NCBI GenBank assembly: GCA_009778355.1
Contig: WRJY01000260.1
Location: 1-9,246 of the forward strand
From: Desulfovibrionaceae bacterium
GTDB lineage: Bacteria; Pseudomonadota; Gammaproteobacteria; Burkholderiales; Burkholderiaceae_C
Length of the DNA: 9,246 nucleotides
Direction of reading: 5' to 3'
The notes under the pieces are model-generated. The model was not told where the DNA came from and searched no databases. It was given only the letters and a program-made list of their open reading frames with translations. The translations under genes were made by a program, and so were the position numbers. The stretch's first letter is position 1. Every line of letters starts with the position of its first letter. Of this stretch, positions 6,198-9,246 are shown piece after piece.

Positions 6198-6794
6198 CCC
6201 CATCCGCACCGGCGCGCCGAAACCCGCGGCGGCGATCAGGCGCTGAAGCAGGGGCTGCCATTGGGCATCAACGTCGATCAGTTGCATCTGGCTGCTGTCC
6301 ATGAAGCCGTTGCGCACGCTGTGGCGGGCCAGCGCAATCAGGGCGTCGTAATAGCCGCCCTGGTTCAGCAGGCCCAGCGGTTTGTCGTGGTAGCCGAGCT
6401 GGCGCCAGGTCCAGGTTTCAAACAATTCCTCGAAGGTGCCGATGCCGCCCGGCAGGGCGATGAAGGCGTCGGCGCGCTCGGCCATGATGCGTTTGCGCTC
6501 GTGCATGGTCTCGACCATGATGAGTTCGGTGCAGCCCCGGTGCGCGTGTTCGCGTTCGGCCAGCGAGCGCGGGATGACCCCTGTCACGCGCCCGCCGGCG
6601 GCCAGGGCGGCATCGGCCACCACGCCCATCAGCCCGTTGCGGCCGCCGCCGTACACCAATTGGCCGCGGTGATGGCCGATCCAGTGGCCGATTTCGGCGG
6701 CGGTGGCGGCAAAGGCGGCGTCATGCCCAGGCCGCGAGCCGCAATAGACGCAGATCGAGAAGGCGGGCGGGGAAAGTTGATCCAGCATTGTCAT
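6189..6794 (-). CDS. LOG-family (TIGR00730) nucleotide phosphoribohydrolase
   Basis: LOG proteins are cytosolic Rossmann-fold enzymes that release the base from nucleoside 5'-monophosphates. In plants and some bacteria they activate cytokinins; in other bacteria they likely act in nucleotide salvage. The 201-residue protein has the single-domain length of the family. It contains ICVYCGSRPG (14-23), YGGGRNGLMGVVADAAL (48-64), the METxHERK-like TMHERK (96-101) and the diagnostic PGGIGTFEE (115-123, PGGxGTxxE) with R100 and E123 expected in the active site. The ATG at 6794 shares its A with the TGA of dgkA (TGATG), pointing to translation by reinitiation; no separate ribosome site is visible. 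A second ATG at 6788 is possible. A longer reading frame extends upstream through dgkA and is a shadow. Substrate cannot be told from sequence. Confidence 0.92.
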   Translation of the reverse strand: MTMLDQLSPPAFSICVYCGSRPGHDAAFAATAAEIGHWIGHHRGQLVYGGGRNGLMGVVADAALAAGGRVTGVIPRSLAEREHAHRGCTELIMVETMHERKRIMAERADAFIALPGGIGTFEELFETWTWRQLGYHDKPLGLLNQGGYYDALIALARHSVRNGFMDSSQMQLIDVDAQWQPLLQRLIAAAGFGAPVRMGAI

Positions 6795-7237
6795 CAGGAT
6801 AAAAAACGGTTGTACAGCGCGGCCAGCCAGACGCCGGCGGCCAGCAACAGACTCAGCAGCACGGCGGCCGAGGCCATGTCTTTGGCGCGCTTGGATTGCG
6901 GGTGCCATTCGGGGCCGACGCGGTCCACCACTGCCTCGATGGCGGTGTTGAGCAGTTCCACCACCATCAGCAGCAGCGCCACGCCCGCCAGCAGCGCGGT
7001 TTCGGCCCAGGTGCGGCCCACCCAGAGCGATGCCGGCAGCAGCACGATGGCGGCCAGCGCCTCCTGGCGGAACGCTGTTTCGCCCCAGCCGGCCTTCAGG
7101 CCGGCCAGCGAATAGCCGGTGGCGTGCCAAAGCCTGGCCAGGCCGGTGCGCGATTTTTGCGCGTTGACCGGGCCGCCATCGGGCGCCTGCGGCGCATTGC
7201 CGGCAGGCGGCGGGGTATCGTGCCCAGACGCTTTCAT
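6794..7237 (-). CDS. dgkA: Diacylglycerol kinase, prokaryotic integral membrane type
   Basis: DgkA is a small trimeric inner-membrane enzyme that phosphorylates diacylglycerol to phosphatidic acid with ATP, recycling lipid left when phospholipid head groups are transferred to periplasmic glucans or LPS. The 147-residue product contains the family signature ELLNTAIEAVVDR at 94-106 and RAKDMASAAV at 117-126. Active-site equivalents E53, E94, N97, E101, D105, K119 and D120 correspond to E. coli E28, E69, N72, E76, D80, K94 and D95 at a constant offset of 25. Three membrane helices fall at about 58-76, 79-98 and 123-143. The first 25 residues are a proline/alanine-rich extension over the E. coli length of 122. 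The start ATG overlaps the stop of the RDD gene (ATGA), and its own stop overlaps the LOG start, so it is the middle gene of a coupled trio. Confidence 0.94.
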   Translation of the reverse strand: MKASGHDTPPPAGNAPQAPDGGPVNAQKSRTGLARLWHATGYSLAGLKAGWGETAFRQEALAAIVLLPASLWVGRTWAETALLAGVALLLMVVELLNTAIEAVVDRVGPEWHPQSKRAKDMASAAVLLSLLLAAGVWLAALYNRFLS

Positions 7238-7770
7238 TTAACCGCGTTGGGGTGGACGTGGATCAGCCGCGTGCCGGCCCACACGTCGTGCCAGAACTGG
7301 CGTTGCGGCTGAAACCGGCTGAGCAGCGCCCAGACCGCCACCCAGCCGAGCATCAGCACCGCCACCTCGCCGCCGGTGAGCTTGAACGGCGCCATGGCCG
7401 CCAGCGGCGGCAGAAACCAGACCCAGCACAGCAGATAGCGCCACAAGGCCCGCCCCGGCGTGAGCGGCTGGCCGCGCCGGTCCACGACGCGAATGCGCCA
7501 GGTCTTCATCGCCAGGGTCTGGCCCTTGGCCCAGAAGTACCCGAAATACAGCGCCAGCACCACGAATACCAGCGCTTGCAGCCCATGCCGGTTGTCCAGC
7601 GCGTTGCGGGTGCCGGTGGCCACGCCGAACAGCAGGGCCGGCAGCATCACCACGCCGAACAGCAGCACGCCTTCATACAGCCAGGCAGCCATGCGCCGGC
7701 GCAGCAAAGGCGCGGACAGCGCCGCCGGGGGCGGGCTGGTCAGTGGCGCGCTGGAGGGTAAGGCATTCAT
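7234..7770 (-). CDS. RDD-family integral membrane protein
   Basis: RDD proteins are poorly understood inner-membrane proteins, some linked to ion or osmotic stress transport. The 178 residues carry RRRMAAWLYEGVLLFGVVML at 24-43, where the second family position is glutamate rather than the aspartate of the name. A central KGQTLAMKTWRIRVVD motif at 82-97 and a C-terminal QFWHDVWAGTRLI at 158-170 are both typical of the family. Hydrophobic segments at about 32-51, 64-82, 109-127 and 134-152 suggest three to four membrane helices. The start at 7770 (MNALPSS) was chosen because a longer frame from 7824 adds 18 residues without family character. No clear ribosome site precedes either. A GACAAT at about 7789-7784 could be a -10 box with a very short leader. 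First gene of the RDD-dgkA-LOG operon; the partner of dgkA is unknown functionally. Confidence 0.87.
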   Translation of the reverse strand: MNALPSSAPLTSPPPAALSAPLLRRRMAAWLYEGVLLFGVVMLPALLFGVATGTRNALDNRHGLQALVFVVLALYFGYFWAKGQTLAMKTWRIRVVDRRGQPLTPGRALWRYLLCWVWFLPPLAAMAPFKLTGGEVAVLMLGWVAVWALLSRFQPQRQFWHDVWAGTRLIHVHPNAVK

Positions 7771-7812
7771 TTGCGAACATTGTCCAACAAAGCACAGACC
7801 ACTGGCTGGCGT

Positions 7813-7836
7813 CCCCGCCCGCAAAAAGAGCGGGGG
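7813..7836 (-). other. GC hairpin upstream of the RDD operon
   Basis: CCCGC at 7818-7822 pairs with GCGGG at 7830-7834 around an AAAAAGA loop, with an alternative register using CCCCGC at 7813-7818. On the minus strand the loop reads TCTTTTT. It lies between the thiolase stop and the RDD start and may add to termination of thiolase transcription; no T run follows the stem. Confidence 0.35.
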
Positions 7837-7840
7837 AGAA

Positions 7841-7856
7841 AGCCGCGCCAGCGGCT
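7841..7856 (-). terminator. Probable transcription terminator after the thiolase gene
   Basis: On the minus strand AGCCGC pairs with GCGGCT in a perfect 6-bp stem around a TGGC tetraloop, beginning 13 nt after the thiolase stop. It is followed by TTCTCCCCC, a weak T tract. Position and form suit an intrinsic terminator of moderate strength; a second hairpin at 7813-7836 follows. Confidence 0.5.
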
Positions 7857-7869
7857 CAGGAGGGCGATT

Positions 7870-9078
7870 TCACGCGCGCTCGAACACCGCCGCGATGCCC
7901 TGGCCGCCGCCGATGCACATGGTTTCCAGGCCGTAGCGGCCCTTGCGGCGCTGCAGCTCGTGCATCAGGGTGGTCAGAATGCGCACGCCGGTGGCGCCGA
8001 TGGGGTGGCCCAGGGAGATGCCGGAGCCGTTGACGTTGAGCTTGTGCTCGATGGCGTCCTGGTCGTTCCAGCCCCAGCCCTTGAGCACGGCCAGCACCTG
8101 GCAGGCAAAGGCTTCGTTCAGTTCGACCAAGTCCATGTCGTCGATTTTCAGGTTCAGGCGCGCGAGCAGTTTCTTGACCGCGGGCACCGGGCCGATGCCC
8201 ATGTGCGACGGCTCGCAGCCCGCGGCTGCCCAGCCGAGCAGCGTGCCCATGGGGGTCAGGCCCAGTTCGGCCAGTTTGTCCTCGGCCACGACCAGGCAGG
8301 CGGCGCTGGCATCGTTTTGCTGGCTGGCGTTGCCGGCGGTCACGGTGCCGCCGGGCATCAGCGCGCGCAGCTTGCCCAGGCTGTCCGGCGAGGCATCGGC
8401 GCGAAAGCCTTCGTCCCTGGCGAACAGCACCGGATCGCCCTTGCGCTGCGGCACCTCGACGGCCACGATTTCATCGGCAAAGCGCCCGGCCTGCCAGGCG
8501 GCGGCTGCGCGCTGGTGGCTGCGCAGCGCAAAAGCGTCGGCCTGTTCGCGCGTGATGGCGTAGTCGCGCGCCAGGTTTTCAGCCGTTTCGATCATGCCGG
8601 AGATCTTGCCGAAACGCTCCACCGGCTGCGAACGCTCGCGGCCCCGGTCCAGGCGGTCGAAAAAGCGTACCGTGCCCGAGCGCGCGCCCCAGCGCATGTC
8701 GGTGCTGTAGTACTCGATGTTGCTCATGCTTTCCACGCCGCCGGCCAGCACGACGTCGGCGGCGCCGCTTTGCACCATCATCGCGGCGGTGACCACGGCC
8801 TGCAGACCGCCGCCGCAGCGGCGGTCGAGCTGCATACCGGGCACTTCGACGGGCAAGCCGGCTTGCAGCGCGGCCCAGCGGCCCACGCAGGGCGTCTCGC
8901 TGCTGGCGTAGGACTGGGCGAAAACCACGTCGTCGATGCGCGCGGGGTCGATGCCGCTTTTTCCGACCACGGCGCGCACCGTGGCGGCGGCCAGTTCCTC
9001 GACGGACACGGGGCGCAAGCTGCCGCCGAAAGTGCCGACAGGCGTGCGAAGGGGGGTAACGATGGCGGCTCTGCGCAT
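7870..9078 (-). CDS. Thiolase, acetyl-CoA acetyl/acyltransferase family
   Basis: Thiolases condense or cleave acyl-CoA thioesters. This 402-residue cytosolic protein has the full thiolase length and both halves of the fold. The nucleophile is C88 in LDRRCGGGLQAV, the second-half NEAF motif is at 321-324, H358 lies in NGSGISLGHPIGATG (350-364), and the proton-transfer C388 lies in CIGGGQGIA (388-396). The start MRRAAIVTPLRTPVGTFGGS is typical of the biosynthetic or beta-ketoadipyl type families. The sequence context C-G-G-G differs from the commoner C-G-S-G, and GNASQQNDASA at 249-259 differs from the usual GNASGINDGA. A strong AAGGAG 7 nt before ATG supports the start. It appears to stand alone, with a terminator-like hairpin after it. 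Degradative, PHA-forming and aromatic-pathway thiolases cannot be told apart from this window. Confidence 0.93.
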   Translation of the reverse strand: MRRAAIVTPLRTPVGTFGGSLRPVSVEELAAATVRAVVGKSGIDPARIDDVVFAQSYASSETPCVGRWAALQAGLPVEVPGMQLDRRCGGGLQAVVTAAMMVQSGAADVVLAGGVESMSNIEYYSTDMRWGARSGTVRFFDRLDRGRERSQPVERFGKISGMIETAENLARDYAITREQADAFALRSHQRAAAAWQAGRFADEIVAVEVPQRKGDPVLFARDEGFRADASPDSLGKLRALMPGGTVTAGNASQQNDASAACLVVAEDKLAELGLTPMGTLLGWAAAGCEPSHMGIGPVPAVKKLLARLNLKIDDMDLVELNEAFACQVLAVLKGWGWNDQDAIEHKLNVNGSGISLGHPIGATGVRILTTLMHELQRRKGRYGLETMCIGGGQGIAAVFERA

Positions 9079-9085
9079 GAAAAAT

Positions 9086-9091
9086 CTCCTT
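9086..9091 (-). promoter_or_regulatory. Strong ribosome binding site of the thiolase gene
   Basis: AAGGAG on the minus strand stands 7 nt before the ATG at 9078. It is the only near-consensus Shine-Dalgarno sequence among the genes of this window, consistent with a highly translated, separately expressed gene. Confidence 0.85.
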
Positions 9092-9146
9092 GAAGAAAAA
9101 ACGGTTTCAGTTATCTGGCAAAAAAGGAATCAGGGCTGGGCGTTTG

Positions 9147-9246
9147 GCTCCTTCCCCCTCTGGGGGAAGGTTGGGATAGGGGCCAGCAGCCGTACCAATG
9201 GAAACGCCGCCGCCCCCTCCCCTGCCCTCCCCCAGCGGGGGAGGGA
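9147..9246. repeat. Second REP pair, upstream of the thiolase gene, cut by window edge
   Basis: Bases 9147-9170 are identical to 457-480, and the similarity continues with small changes to 9246, matching 457-559. Hairpin arms CCTTCCCCC (9150-9158) and GGGGGAAGG (9162-9170) are followed by TTGGGATAGGGGC. An inverted second hairpin has CCCTCCCCC (9225-9233) and GGGGGAGGG (9237-9245). The two hairpins face opposite ways as in the pepA-holC copy. The sequence continues past the window, so its extent and any inverted ends are not visible. Confidence 0.75.

Noticed and set aside
6795..7130. Long upstream extension of the LOG frame to 7130
   Set aside because: It lies wholly within dgkA in another frame. 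The family N-terminus begins just after 6794, where a TGATG overlap provides a start.
7771..9093. A 440-codon plus-strand open frame opposite the thiolase
   Set aside because: It is a shadow of the thiolase, and its translation has low complexity with no recognisable motif. The thiolase has a strong ribosome site and complete catalytic residues.
1..9246. A new multi-gene defence, secretion or biosynthetic system
   Set aside because: Every gene belongs to a known housekeeping or widespread family, in an order mostly typical of Burkholderiales. No cluster of unknown genes or signs of a genomic island were seen.

Overview
The window looks like chromosomal DNA of a GC-rich betaproteobacterium, most likely Burkholderiales and of the Comamonadaceae type. 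The grounds are the high GC content, the gene set, and the block in which pepA and holC diverge from lptF and lptG, which is familiar from that group. No species is claimed. Nearly all coding content is core metabolism or envelope biogenesis. I see no defence system, phage, integron, CRISPR array, tRNA or rRNA.

Layout, left to right. (1) 1-230, minus: the N-terminal half of holC, DNA polymerase III chi subunit, cut by the window edge. (2) 231-644: a 414-base gap whose right-hand part is a roughly 250-bp repeat element. It has imperfect terminal inverted repeats and three GC-rich REP-type hairpins, and it lies between pepA and holC. (3) 645-2168, minus: pepA, leucyl aminopeptidase. (4) 2195-4792, plus: lptF, lptG and a small single-domain CbiX-type chelatase, closely packed (4-nt overlap, then a 4-nt gap). 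Start codons of pepA and lptF are only 26 nt apart. (5) 5003-5965, plus: gshB, glutathione synthetase, standing alone between two non-coding spacers. (6) 6189-7770, minus: an RDD-family membrane protein, diacylglycerol kinase (dgkA) and a LOG-family nucleotide phosphoribohydrolase. Their stop and start codons overlap (ATGA, then TGATG), so this is one translationally coupled operon. (7) 7870-9078, minus: a thiolase with a strong Shine-Dalgarno site and a hairpin just after its stop. (8) 9147-9246: a second copy of part of the REP element, running off the window.

Functional links. LptF and LptG form the membrane part of the ABC transporter that lifts lipopolysaccharide from the inner membrane. 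DgkA recycles diacylglycerol released when phospholipid head groups are used in periplasmic glucan or LPS modification. PepA and GshB serve peptide and thiol metabolism. The thiolase acts in fatty-acid or polyhydroxyalkanoate-type carbon metabolism, substrate unknown.

The unusual material is all non-coding. It comprises the REP/inverted-repeat element and its distant partial copy, an 18/21-identical repeat on either side of gshB that touches the stop codons of both outer neighbours, an unexplained AT-richer structured spacer at 5966-6188, and a perfect small hairpin centred on the LOG stop codon. I found no convincing new multi-gene system.
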